Assembly (NCBI GenBank): GCA_947591175.1
Contig: CANQDB010000064.1
Coordinates: 1 to 7,408, forward strand
DNA length: 7,408 bases
Origin: an uncultured Bacilli bacterium
GTDB taxonomy: Bacteria > Bacillota_I > Bacilli_A > RF39 > UBA660
Reading direction: 5' to 3'
Both the position numbers and the translations under genes were made by a program. This document shows positions 1 through 6,338 of the stretch, one piece after another. The stretch's first letter is position 1, and each line of letters starts with the position of its first letter. The notes under the pieces are model-generated. The model had not been told where the DNA came from and ran no database searches. It worked only from the letters and a program-made list of their open reading frames with translations.

Positions 1-904
1 TGTGAGCAGTTCCTTGAATAACATTGTTGATGTAGATATTTATATTTTTATATGGATTTTCTTCCTTAACACGTTCTAAAGCCCGATCGACAACGGCTTG
101 AGTTAGATCTTCTTCTCTAGCACTCAAGTGGTCTAACATCTCATTTAGTTTTTGTTTTAAAGTTCGTGCTTCTCTTTCTTTCTCTTGCATCATTAAAGAA
201 AGACTACTTTGCGTACGATCTACTACTTTATCGGCTTGAGTCTTGGCATCCATAAAGGCTTCTTGGATACTACTCATTCCTTTTTGGACAGTCGCGGAAA
301 ATTCTTGGCGTTCTTTAGCAATGGCTTTTTCTTGGTCTTGCAAAGTTTCAAGAGTATTTTTAATTTTCGATAAGGTTTCTTGTTCAATTAAATCAAGTTG
401 ACTTTCTGATAGACCTTGTTTAGTTTGAAAGATAGTATCTAGTTCCTGATATAGTTTATCTAAAGTATCGGCTTTCGTTTGTAACTTTTTTTCTTCGGCT
501 TCAATTGTCTTAATAATCGACGCAATATCTTTATTTACTTTATCTCTTTTTTGAAAGAGATGCTCACTATCGATATGAACTTCATCTTCGACTGTATCTA
601 CTTGGCGAAGTACTTCTAAAAGAGCCAAACTATATTCGTTAAAAGGTAAAACGATTCCTTTAAAAGTATCTGGCACCATAGTATCCGTAACAATCAATCT
701 AATTTTATCCCACAAAAAAGCCTCATCGTCTATTTCATTTATCGTTGGAGGTATAACGACATAACGACAGTTTTCCCAATCGTAAAAAGCTTCCTTGGCT
801 ATCTTAGTAATGGGATTATCTTTTTTATAAGGAACCTCACAGAGAATTTCTTTTTGGCACTCTTCTTTTGTGGATTCAAAAAAATCTCTAGTTATTGTTA
901 TCAC
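1..904 (-). CDS. Coiled-coil protein of unknown function, C-terminus cut by the window edge
   Basis: An open frame runs leftward from a GTG at 904-902 to the window edge without a stop, giving 301 visible residues. I do not recognise the family. Residues 1-100 look globular, with a WENCRYVVIPP stretch around 43-53. Residues about 103-282 are rich in Glu, Lys, Gln and Leu with heptad-like spacing and almost no Pro or Gly, which suggests a long coiled coil. After a break at ENPYKN (282-287) a short beta-like segment, NINIYINNVIQG, begins just before the edge. No signal peptide or membrane segment is visible, so it is probably cytoplasmic. The GTG start is chosen because AGAAGGTG lies six bases upstream and no ATG occurs near the N-terminus. 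It follows the terminator of the tpiA unit and probably has its own promoter. It could be a structural or scaffold protein; the function is unknown. Confidence 0.85.
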   Translation of the reverse strand, partial: MITITRDFFESTKEECQKEILCEVPYKKDNPITKIAKEAFYDWENCRYVVIPPTINEIDDEAFLWDKIRLIVTDTMVPDTFKGIVLPFNEYSLALLEVLRQVDTVEDEVHIDSEHLFQKRDKVNKDIASIIKTIEAEEKKLQTKADTLDKLYQELDTIFQTKQGLSESQLDLIEQETLSKIKNTLETLQDQEKAIAKERQEFSATVQKGMSSIQEAFMDAKTQADKVVDRTQSSLSLMMQEKEREARTLKQKLNEMLDHLSAREEDLTQAVVDRALERVKEENPYKNINIYINNVIQGTAH

Positions 905-910
905 TGATAT

Positions 911-918
911 CACCTTCT
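911..918 (-). promoter_or_regulatory. Ribosome binding site that fixes the GTG start of the coiled-coil gene
   Basis: Read on the minus strand the site is AGAAGGTG, six bases before the GTG at 904-902. It supports a non-ATG start, since the next in-frame ATG lies about 75 codons downstream. Confidence 0.7.
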
Positions 919-934
919 AGTACATTATTTTTGG

Positions 935-996
935 AGTATAATTTGTGCTTTTGTTATATGGTTCCTTATTTTCATGCTTTTTTCTTTTTTTGTCAA
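935..996 (-). promoter_or_regulatory. Probable promoter region of the coiled-coil gene
   Basis: A perfect TTGACA (996-991, minus strand) follows directly on the T tract of the upstream terminator. At 17 bases spacing the -10 would be GAAAAT, a 4/6 match. Two better -10 boxes, TATAAC (958-953) and TATACT (940-935), are too far away to pair with this -35 and would need other -35 elements that are not evident. The stretch between the two genes holds nothing else that I can see. The element that is actually used is uncertain. Confidence 0.45.
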
Positions 997-997
997 G

Positions 998-1019
998 AAA
1001 AAAACACCTTAAAAGGTGC
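998..1019 (-). terminator. Rho-independent terminator of the pgk-tpiA unit
   Basis: On the minus strand CACCTT pairs with AAGGTG around a very short T-rich loop (1018-1005), followed by seven T residues (1004-998). It begins 11 bases after the stop codon of the 54-aa peptide gene and is the first terminator-like hairpin seen after pgk. Confidence 0.85.
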
Positions 1020-1029
1020 TCTAAAGATC

Positions 1030-1194
1030 TTATTTTTTACCATCATCTAAGTAAGAAAAACACATAGCCATAAAGATAACGACAATAACGACAATTCCTG
1101 TCCACAAAAAGGGATTATCTTTGTTATTATCGAACCAAAACATGAGTTTATTCCATTCCCTCGTAATGGTTTCCATTAAATCTAATAATAACAT
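1030..1194 (-). CDS. Small single-pass membrane peptide, 54 aa, unknown function
   Basis: This short frame runs from ATG (1194-1192) to TAA (1032-1030). The start lies four bases after the tpiA stop, and the sequence AGGTAGGTG ends five bases before the ATG as a good ribosome binding site formed by the last tpiA codons. Residues 1-28 are polar and amphipathic (LMETITREWNKLMFWFDNN). Residues about 29-47 form one hydrophobic helix (PFLWTGIVVIVVIFMAM), and the tail ends DDGKK. There is no cleavable signal peptide outline; this looks like an inner-membrane anchor with a cytoplasmic or external amphipathic N-terminus. It is the last gene of the unit before the terminator. I do not recognise a family. 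Length, ribosome binding site, spacing and coherent topology support a real gene. Confidence 0.75.
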   Translation of the reverse strand: MLLLDLMETITREWNKLMFWFDNNKDNPFLWTGIVVIVVIFMAMCFSYLDDGKK

Positions 1195-1198
1195 TCTA

Positions 1199-1921
1199 TC
1201 ACCTACCTATTTGTTCTAATAATTGAATCCACGAATTTATTTCTAAACTGGATCCTCCTACTAAGTATCCAGCAAGGTCTTTAATTTGTTCAAGTGTAGT
1301 AATATTTTGAAGATTGACACTTCCGCCATAGAGGATACGAAGTGATAAAGAAACTTGTTTATTTAGAATATTTCTAATTTGGCTAATGGTCTCTTCTATT
1401 TCTTGATTAGTTGGAGTTATTCCTGTACCAATAGCCCAAATTGGTTCATAGGCGAGGACTACTCTGGAAATTTCGTCACTAGTTAAATCTTTAAAGGCTC
1501 CAAGGAGTTCTTTTTCTAAAACAGTTGTTATTTCACCACTTGAACGTTCGTCTTGTGTTTCACCGATACAAAGGATTGGAGTAATATCTTGTTTCAATAG
1601 TTCTTTTATTTTTTGATTGATCATTGCATCGGTTTCATTTAATTTAGTTCTTCTTTCCGAGTGACCGACGATACAGTATGAGACACCTAAATCTTTAAGT
1701 TGAGTTGCACTTACTTCACCAGTTAGGCTACCTTTTTCAAGCATACCGACGTTTTGACTACCGAGAGCAAAATTAGCATTTTGGAATAAGTCTAAGTATG
1801 GAAGAGATGGACAAACGACAAGATTTATTTCAGGATTTGTAAATGTTAATAAAGTTTCTTTATAGTTTACTAATGTCTCTTTCGTTAAATTCATTTTATG
1901 ATTGGCTACTACTAATTTCAT
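1199..1921 (-). CDS. tpiA: Triosephosphate isomerase
   Basis: Interconverts dihydroxyacetone phosphate and glyceraldehyde 3-phosphate in glycolysis, as a cytoplasmic (beta/alpha)8 barrel that is normally a dimer. The hallmark motifs are present in order: the N-terminal Asn/Lys pair N7 and K9 (ANHKMN), the electrophile His87 in IVGHSERR, the catalytic Glu159 in AYEPIWAIGTG followed by the flexible loop 6, and the phosphate-binding YGGSV (198-202) and VGGSS (221-225). At 240 aa it is slightly shorter than the usual 248-255. The motif normally read as GNWKMN is ANHKMN here, with His replacing Trp, while both catalytic residues are kept. The ATG at 1921 overlaps the glycosyltransferase stop as ATGA, and the ribosome binding site AAAGGTGG (1935-1928) lies inside that upstream gene, so translation is probably coupled. 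It completes the triose-phosphate steps together with gap and pgk. Confidence 0.97.
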   Translation of the reverse strand: MKLVVANHKMNLTKETLVNYKETLLTFTNPEINLVVCPSLPYLDLFQNANFALGSQNVGMLEKGSLTGEVSATQLKDLGVSYCIVGHSERRTKLNETDAMINQKIKELLKQDITPILCIGETQDERSSGEITTVLEKELLGAFKDLTSDEISRVVLAYEPIWAIGTGITPTNQEIEETISQIRNILNKQVSLSLRILYGGSVNLQNITTLEQIKDLAGYLVGGSSLEINSWIQLLEQIGR

Positions 1922-3147
1922 TTTTTACCACCTTTAACTTTCTTCCAAACCTTTCTGTACCAAGGTTGTTTCTTTTCGGCGGTAATCATGGCTCTTTTAT
2001 AGACTTTTAATACCTGTTCAGCAAAGTAGTCGGCACTATATTGGTCGGCCTTAATTCTTGCCTGGTTCGACATTTGTTTTCTAGCATCTTTATGTTCATA
2101 TAAGTACTTAATCTTAGCAATTGCTTCGTTAATGTTTTGGAAAAAGATTCCATCGAGTCCATCCACTACTACTAAGTGGAAACTTTCATCATCAATACAT
2201 AAAGCAGGAAGGCCTGCAGCCATAGCTTCGATTACAGTTAAGCCTTGAGTTTCGGTTTTAGAAGCGGTAATGAAGTAGTCTGCTAGTTGGTAGAAAACAG
2301 GTATATCTTCCCACGCGACCTTGCCAGTAAAGATAATGTTTTGGTCTGTTTTATTTTTCTCTGATATCTCTTCGTACGTTTCTTTATCAGGGCCATCCCC
2401 AACGATAAGAAGTTTCATCTCTTTTTGGTCTTTCGTCATCTTCTTAATCATTTCGAGTAAGAATTCGACGTTTTTTTCTTCGGCAAGGCGTCCGACAAAG
2501 ATACCAACGAAGTCATTATTGGTTAGGCCATATTTTTTCTTTAGAGCGACGACGTCCTTACGAGGAATATTCTCTTTATAGAAACGTTCGACTTCGATTC
2601 CGGTTGGAATAATATGGATGTTCCGTTCAACATTATATTTTTCTTTAAATAAGTCATAGGCTTTCTTAGTTGGAACAATAAGTTCTGTAATAGTCTTATC
2701 ACAGTAGAACAAAGTTAGGTATTCGACCAGTTTCTTACTAGATTTCTTGAAGTGACCCTTGGTGATATAATGCACGTAATCTTCATACATCGTATGATAA
2801 GTATGGACGATTGGAATGTGGTACTGTTTAGCAATGATCCTAGCAAAGGTACCGATTGCGAACTCTGTTTGAGAGTGAATGATATCTAGATTCCAACTTT
2901 TTACTTTATTAATGGCTTGAATTGGGTAAATCGAAGTAAGACGTGAGTCATAAATTCCTGTCTTGACACCAGGTATTCTTAAAATTCTTTCTTTTTCATC
3001 GTAATCGTAGTGAAAGTTTTCTAAGTTAGCCGTGACGACATAGACTTCGTGACCCATTTTTTCTAGGGCTTTTTTTAGCATTACTTCACTAGTAACTAAC
3101 CCACTAATATAGGGAGTATAAGTCTCTGTAAAAATACCTATTCTCAT
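1918..3147 (-). CDS. GT4-family glycosyltransferase, probably a diacylglycerol glucosyltransferase
   Basis: A 409-aa GT-B fold retaining glycosyltransferase. The N-terminal acceptor domain starts MRIGIFTETYTPYISG with the Gly-rich loop GLVTS (16-20). It continues through HSQTEFAIGTFARI (91-104) and HTYHTMYEDY (115-124). The C-terminal donor domain shows FVGRLAEEKN (217-226; Arg220 and Lys225 expected at the nucleotide-sugar phosphates), VGDGPD (249-254), and the E-x7-E motif with Glu299 and Glu307 in ETQGLTVIEA. The last 20 residues are strongly basic with aromatic residues (WYRKVWKKVKGGKK), as expected of a tail that binds anionic membrane. This outline matches bacterial 1,2-diacylglycerol 3-glucosyltransferases of Acholeplasma and streptococci, so the likely product is monoglucosyl-diacylglycerol, a membrane glycolipid. 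The exact sugar and acceptor are inferred. Its start overlaps the stop of the membrane-protein gene as ATGA, and it sits between that gene and tpiA in one unit. Confidence 0.9.
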   Translation of the reverse strand: MRIGIFTETYTPYISGLVTSEVMLKKALEKMGHEVYVVTANLENFHYDYDEKERILRIPGVKTGIYDSRLTSIYPIQAINKVKSWNLDIIHSQTEFAIGTFARIIAKQYHIPIVHTYHTMYEDYVHYITKGHFKKSSKKLVEYLTLFYCDKTITELIVPTKKAYDLFKEKYNVERNIHIIPTGIEVERFYKENIPRKDVVALKKKYGLTNNDFVGIFVGRLAEEKNVEFLLEMIKKMTKDQKEMKLLIVGDGPDKETYEEISEKNKTDQNIIFTGKVAWEDIPVFYQLADYFITASKTETQGLTVIEAMAAGLPALCIDDESFHLVVVDGLDGIFFQNINEAIAKIKYLYEHKDARKQMSNQARIKADQYSADYFAEQVLKVYKRAMITAEKKQPWYRKVWKKVKGGKK

Positions 3148-4154
3148 TCTTCCTTACCATCCTTTCGAAACGACAAGGCAATTCCTCCGACAATCATCAA
3201 AAGGTAATAATAGATAAAGCGCCAAAGAAGAAGGCCTGCTGATAAAATTCCACCTTTAACAAAAGTACCAAAGAATTGTAAGAAACCGTATTCGATTCCA
3301 CCACTTGCTCCAGGGATTGGCACAAATGATCCAATTAACATAACGTAAGCGGAAGCCACGACTGAACGCATAGCGCTCACTTCTGCTCCAGCACCTAAGG
3401 CTAAAAAGATAAAGAACGGAAGTAGATAAAGGCAAAGAAGACTCATAAATTGATATATGAAGCCTTTGATACAGACCCATTTATTTTTTAATAAATTAAT
3501 GGCTCCTTCGTGGAAAACATCTAGACGTTCATTCCAAGTTTCGAGTGTTTTCTTCTTATTTTTAACTAATTTTAAATGATATAAAACGTTAACTCCTAGA
3601 CGGATTGCCCATTGATTAAATTTTTTACCAAAACTGATAATAAATAGACCAACCATAATAATGGTATTAATCGTAAAACCTACGGCAATTAGGCTACCTA
3701 AGACAGGTAGATTATCAAAGATATGGAAAAAGAGATTGAGTCCTAAGGCAATAAGTCCAAAAATAACTAAAGCCAACTGATATAAAATAAAGTTTTGCAT
3801 GATGATATTCGTACCGCTTGAGACTCTAATGCCATCTTTTTTTAATAGATATACCTGCATGGGTTGTCCACCTGTTGCAAAAGGAGTAATTCCGTTAAAA
3901 AAGTTTGTGACAAGAGTTAAATTAAGTGTTTTCTTGTAGTCAAAATCCTTTTGATAAGTCCTTATAATCTCGTGCAGTCCCAAAGATTGAAAAGCGACAT
4001 AGATTACTGTTACCAAAATAGCCACAATTATCCACCAAGGATTAGCTTTTTGAAGTTCGGTAATAATTTCACCAAAGTTATCTTTTAAGACAAAGTAGAG
4101 CACTAATAAAGTGATTAGTGCTAGAATAATTCCATTTCGTTTTGCTTGTTTCAT
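3144..4154 (-). CDS. Polytopic membrane protein, LPG-synthase transmembrane domain / UPF0104 (YbhN-like) family
   Basis: A 336-aa integral membrane protein. Hydrophobic segments lie at about 8-23, 40-58, 120-142, 150-174, 230-253, 262-280 and 302-328, with a basic cytoplasmic stretch (178-230) between the two halves. Two family signatures are visible: NFFNGITPFATGGQPMQVYL (84-103) and FVPIPGASGGIEYG (277-290). These belong to the transmembrane (flippase-like) part of lysylphosphatidylglycerol synthase MprF. The soluble lysyl-transferase domain of MprF is absent, so this is the stand-alone form. A role in moving or presenting a polar lipid is plausible next to the glycolipid glycosyltransferase, but the substrate is unknown. 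The ATG at 4154 has AGAGGA seven bases upstream, overlapping the stop of the preceding gene. The downstream glycosyltransferase overlaps its stop by four bases. Confidence 0.9.
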   Translation of the reverse strand: MKQAKRNGIILALITLLVLYFVLKDNFGEIITELQKANPWWIIVAILVTVIYVAFQSLGLHEIIRTYQKDFDYKKTLNLTLVTNFFNGITPFATGGQPMQVYLLKKDGIRVSSGTNIIMQNFILYQLALVIFGLIALGLNLFFHIFDNLPVLGSLIAVGFTINTIIMVGLFIISFGKKFNQWAIRLGVNVLYHLKLVKNKKKTLETWNERLDVFHEGAINLLKNKWVCIKGFIYQFMSLLCLYLLPFFIFLALGAGAEVSAMRSVVASAYVMLIGSFVPIPGASGGIEYGFLQFFGTFVKGGILSAGLLLWRFIYYYLLMIVGGIALSFRKDGKEE

Positions 4155-4165
4155 AGTCTATTCCT

Positions 4166-4621
4166 CTAATATTGTTTATTGTGTTCTAGTTCTAATTGGT
4201 TGTTTTTCATATATACAATCATATCATTATCCATCAAAATATCCAAATCTTGATTTACTCCAGCATTGATAAAAGCCTCTTTGCGATTATTTACTAAAAA
4301 GTTTACATCGTACATATCGAGGACGTCAAAGGAGTAACGCACACTTTGCTCGATAACTTCCGTTTCAGTTTCGAGTGGTTCATTTGGATCGATGGTATAA
4401 GTTGCACACATATTTTTTAAGTCTTTAGCCCCTTCTAGGAACGTATAGGCGACAATTTGTCCTTCTTTTTGAAAGAGTAAGTAATCCGCTATAGTCATAG
4501 GATCCATTGTTTTTTGGCGTTCTTCAAAATTTGCTAGTTCTTTAGAAAAGCCAGTTAAGGAAGGAGCCATTTGTATTTTTTTAGTCGCGGGAAGGTGTGA
4601 TAAGACTATCACTTCTAACAT
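4166..4621 (-). CDS. Uncharacterised 151-aa protein with a GNAT-like outline
   Basis: The ATG at 4621 is preferred because AGAAGGA lies six bases upstream and it leaves a one-base gap after the pgk stop. An upstream TTG in frame (4648) would lie inside pgk and has no such site. The protein has no signal peptide or membrane segment. A strand-like EGQIVAYTFLEG (53-64), then CATYTIDPNE (72-81), a helix TEVIEQSVRYSFDVLDM (87-103), a strand VNFLVNN (106-112) and the closing DMIVYMKNN (133-141) resemble the order of elements in GNAT acyltransferases. However, the acetyl-CoA loop (Q/R-x-x-G-x-G/A) is not visible. It could be a degenerate acyltransferase-like protein or something unrelated. The tight packing between pgk and the membrane-protein gene says it is co-expressed with both. 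Confidence 0.8.
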   Translation of the reverse strand: MLEVIVLSHLPATKKIQMAPSLTGFSKELANFEERQKTMDPMTIADYLLFQKEGQIVAYTFLEGAKDLKNMCATYTIDPNEPLETETEVIEQSVRYSFDVLDMYDVNFLVNNRKEAFINAGVNQDLDILMDNDMIVYMKNNQLELEHNKQY

Positions 4622-4622
4622 G

Positions 4623-5803
4623 TTATTCCTTCTCGTCAAGGATGGCAATACCAGGTAGTTCTTTTCCTTCTAAATATTCAAGCATAGCACCGCCTCCAGT
4701 AGAAGCATGCGTAACTTTATCTTTGAAACCTAATTCGGTCGCGGCCGCAACGATATCTCCTCCCCCTAGGATAACGCTAGCGCCACTATCGACAGCTTTT
4801 TGTAATAAGTTTCTAGTTCCTTTACGATATTTTTTCATTTCGTAGACACCTAATGGACCATTCCATAAAATGGTCTTGGCGTCTTGTAATATTTCACCAT
4901 AGTTACGAACAGTTTCAGGTCCAATATCCATACCCATTTCATCTTCTTCAATTTCATCTACCGAGACAGTCTTATAACTTAATTGTTCATCAAAATCAGT
5001 CGTAACATTAACATCGACTGGAAGAGATATTTTATCGCCATATTCAGCGAGAAGTTCACGACAAAATTCAACACTATTTTCTTCTAGCAACGATTTACCT
5101 ACTTCTTTACCTTCGGCTTTCAAGAATGTAAAGGCCATCCCTCCACCAATTAAAAGGTAATCTACTTCAGGCAAAAGATGTTCTAAAATACCAACTTTAT
5201 CACTTACTTTAGCACCACCTAAAATTAGGACATAAGGTCTTTCTGGTGACTCGAGTTTTTTGAAAGCTTCTAGTTCTTTTTCAATTAGGAAACCTACCCC
5301 ATTTGGTAAATGTGATGCAATTCCTACGTTTGAAGCATGGGCTCTATGGGCTGTACCAAATGCATCATTTATGAAAATATCCCCAAGGCTCGCCCAATAT
5401 TTAGCAAGTTCTTCGTCATTGCCACTTTCTTTTTTGCCATCTAAATCTTCATAACGAGTATTTTGAACAACTAAAATATCTTTTTCTTGAAGGTGGTCGA
5501 CGGCTTCTTTTAGTTCATCACCACTACTGAGTTTAGAAAAATTTCTTTATCTAGTAAGGTACTGAGACGTTCAGCAACTATTTTTAAATCGTTCTTAGCA
5601 AGGTCTTGTTCTTCTTTAATTCTTCCTAAATGGGAAAACAAAATTACTTTTGCTCCTTGATCGACAGCATATTGAATTGTCTCTAAACTTTCTTTAATAC
5701 GCGTATCATCAATGATTTCGCCATCTTTAATAGGCACATTAAAGTCGCAGCGAATAAGTACTTTTTTGCCTTTTAAATCATAATCCCTTATGGTCTTTTT
5801 CAT
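4623..5803 (-). CDS. pgk: Phosphoglycerate kinase, reading frame broken by an apparent one-base deletion
   Basis: Transfers phosphate between 1,3-bisphosphoglycerate and ADP, giving ATP and 3-phosphoglycerate; a cytoplasmic two-domain monomer. Frame one, from ATG 5803 (AAGGAGAG eight bases upstream), holds the N-domain motifs RCDFNVP (18-24), Arg35 and SHLGR (57-61), then stops after 97 codons with the aberrant tail LNSVVVMN. The neighbouring frame takes over at about 5536 and is open without interruption to TAA at 4623. It carries FINDAFGTAHRAHAS, ILGGAKVSDKVG, YLLIGGGMAF, LWNGPLGVYE, GGGDIVAAA and HASTGGGAMLEYLEG. Adding one T to the T run at 5541-5537 joins both parts into a normal 393-aa enzyme. 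No other damage is seen, so an error in the sequence or a very recent lesion is more likely than old decay. It is the first gene of its unit, directly followed by the 151-aa gene. Confidence 0.95.
5537..5541 (-). other. Frameshift site in pgk (run of five T)
   Basis: On the minus strand the codons are GAA ATT TTT and then CTA AAC in the original frame, which leads to a TAA at codon 98. Six T instead of five would give TCT AAA CTC AGT AGT GGT GAT GAA, which matches the expected course of the protein (FSKLSSGDELKEA). A ribosome slipping back one base here would have the same effect. No stimulatory hairpin or internal Shine-Dalgarno was evident by eye. Confidence 0.85.
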
Positions 5804-5829
5804 ATCTTATCTCTCCTTATTCTTCTTTC

Positions 5830-5838
5830 ATTATACCA
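5830..5838 (-). promoter_or_regulatory. Extended -10 promoter of the pgk unit
   Basis: On the minus strand TGGTATAAT (5838-5830) is a perfect TATAAT with a TGn extension. The position 17 bases upstream is TTTTTT, part of the T tract of the preceding terminator, so there is no real -35 match and the TGn extension may compensate. It predicts a start at about 5823 and a short leader of about 20 bases holding AAGGAGAG before the pgk ATG. Confidence 0.75.
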
Positions 5839-5850
5839 AAAAAAAAGATA

Positions 5851-5878
5851 ATAAAAAAGAGATTCTACAAAATCTCTT
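5851..5878 (-). terminator. Rho-independent terminator of the Nudix gene
   Basis: On the minus strand AAGAGATT (5878-5871) pairs perfectly with AATCTCTT (5864-5857) around a six-base loop TTGTAG, followed by a T tract. The stop codon TAG of the Nudix gene lies in the loop, so the left arm of the stem is coding sequence. Confidence 0.88.
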
Positions 5879-6314
5879 GCGTGTTTTGTGAAATGGCATC
5901 AGGATCTTTAGTTGGATGTAAAAACATTCTGGCTTTTGTCTTAACATCAGGAAAGACTGGAAGTTGTTTTAATTCTTCTAAAGAAAACCAATCGACAGCA
6001 AAACTTTCACGGCTATTTATAAGCATTTGGTTATCTTCGATAGGTTCTGCTAAAAATTGGTAATCGATTAAATGCCCTACAAAATTATGGTATTCTTCAA
6101 CTATGAAGGGGTTTTGATTGACGAGTCTAATTTTGACACCTGTCTCTTCAAAGGCTTCACGAATAGCTCCTTCTTGCGGAGTTTCACCTTCTTTTAAATG
6201 TCCTCCAGGTTGAATCCAATTTTGAAATTTCTTGTGATAGATTAATAAAATCTTGTTTTGTTTTTTGTCAATTATAAATGCTGACCCACATTTTTCTACT
6301 TTTATTGGTTCCAC
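5865..6314 (-). CDS. Nudix hydrolase
   Basis: A cytoplasmic phosphohydrolase that cleaves a nucleoside diphosphate linked to another group; the substrate cannot be told from the sequence. The Nudix box is complete at residues 38-60 (starting GHLKEGE, then the REAFEETGV core), matching G-x5-E-x7-REU-x-EE-x-GU with all metal-binding Glu residues. At 149 aa it has the length of a single Nudix domain. I place the start at GTG 6314 and not at the in-frame GTG 6323, because AGAGGTGG ends five bases before the former and overlaps the latter. It stands alone between gap and pgk with its own promoter and terminator, so its place in the glycolytic cluster does not imply cotranscription. The short segment PEIEDNQ-like spacing after the box holds nothing that identifies a subfamily. 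Confidence 0.93.
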   Translation of the reverse strand: MEPIKVEKCGSAFIIDKKQNKILLIYHKKFQNWIQPGGHLKEGETPQEGAIREAFEETGVKIRLVNQNPFIVEEYHNFVGHLIDYQFLAEPIEDNQMLINSRESFAVDWFSLEELKQLPVFPDVKTKARMFLHPTKDPDAISQNTQEIL

Positions 6315-6319
6315 ACTAG

Positions 6320-6327
6320 CCACCTCT
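6320..6327 (-). promoter_or_regulatory. Ribosome binding site deciding the Nudix start
   Basis: AGAGGTGG on the minus strand (6327-6320) ends five bases before the GTG at 6314. The alternative GTG at 6323 lies within this site and has no Shine-Dalgarno sequence of its own upstream. Confidence 0.7.
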
Positions 6328-6338
6328 ATCTTAATTAG

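Noticed and set aside
905..997. Possible riboswitch or small RNA in the A-rich stretch before the coiled-coil gene
   Set aside because: Under 100 bases, no stable helices are seen beyond the terminator at its upstream end, and it is better explained as a promoter and leader.
1005..1018. Perfect palindrome CACCTT/AAGGTG as an operator
   Set aside because: It is followed by a T tract right after a gene end, which fits a terminator better than a protein-binding site.
2321..2581. Open frame of 86 codons on the plus strand inside the glycosyltransferase gene
   Set aside because: It lies antisense to well-conserved GT4 motifs, has low-complexity Ser/Phe-rich composition and no ribosome binding context; it is a shadow of the real gene. 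The same applies to the plus-strand frames at 4597-4845, 5260-5454, 5881-6063 and 6634-6867 and the minus-strand frame at 3256-3480.
4623..5174. Separate 183-aa protein starting at TTG 5174
   Set aside because: The frame is open far upstream of this TTG and the residues before it are standard PGK sequence; the TTG is an internal Leu codon of pgk.
5520..5560. Programmed -1 frameshift in pgk
   Set aside because: A slip on the T run would restore the frame, but I see no stimulatory hairpin or upstream Shine-Dalgarno, and recoding of pgk is not something I know of. A homopolymer indel is simpler; kept only as an alternative.
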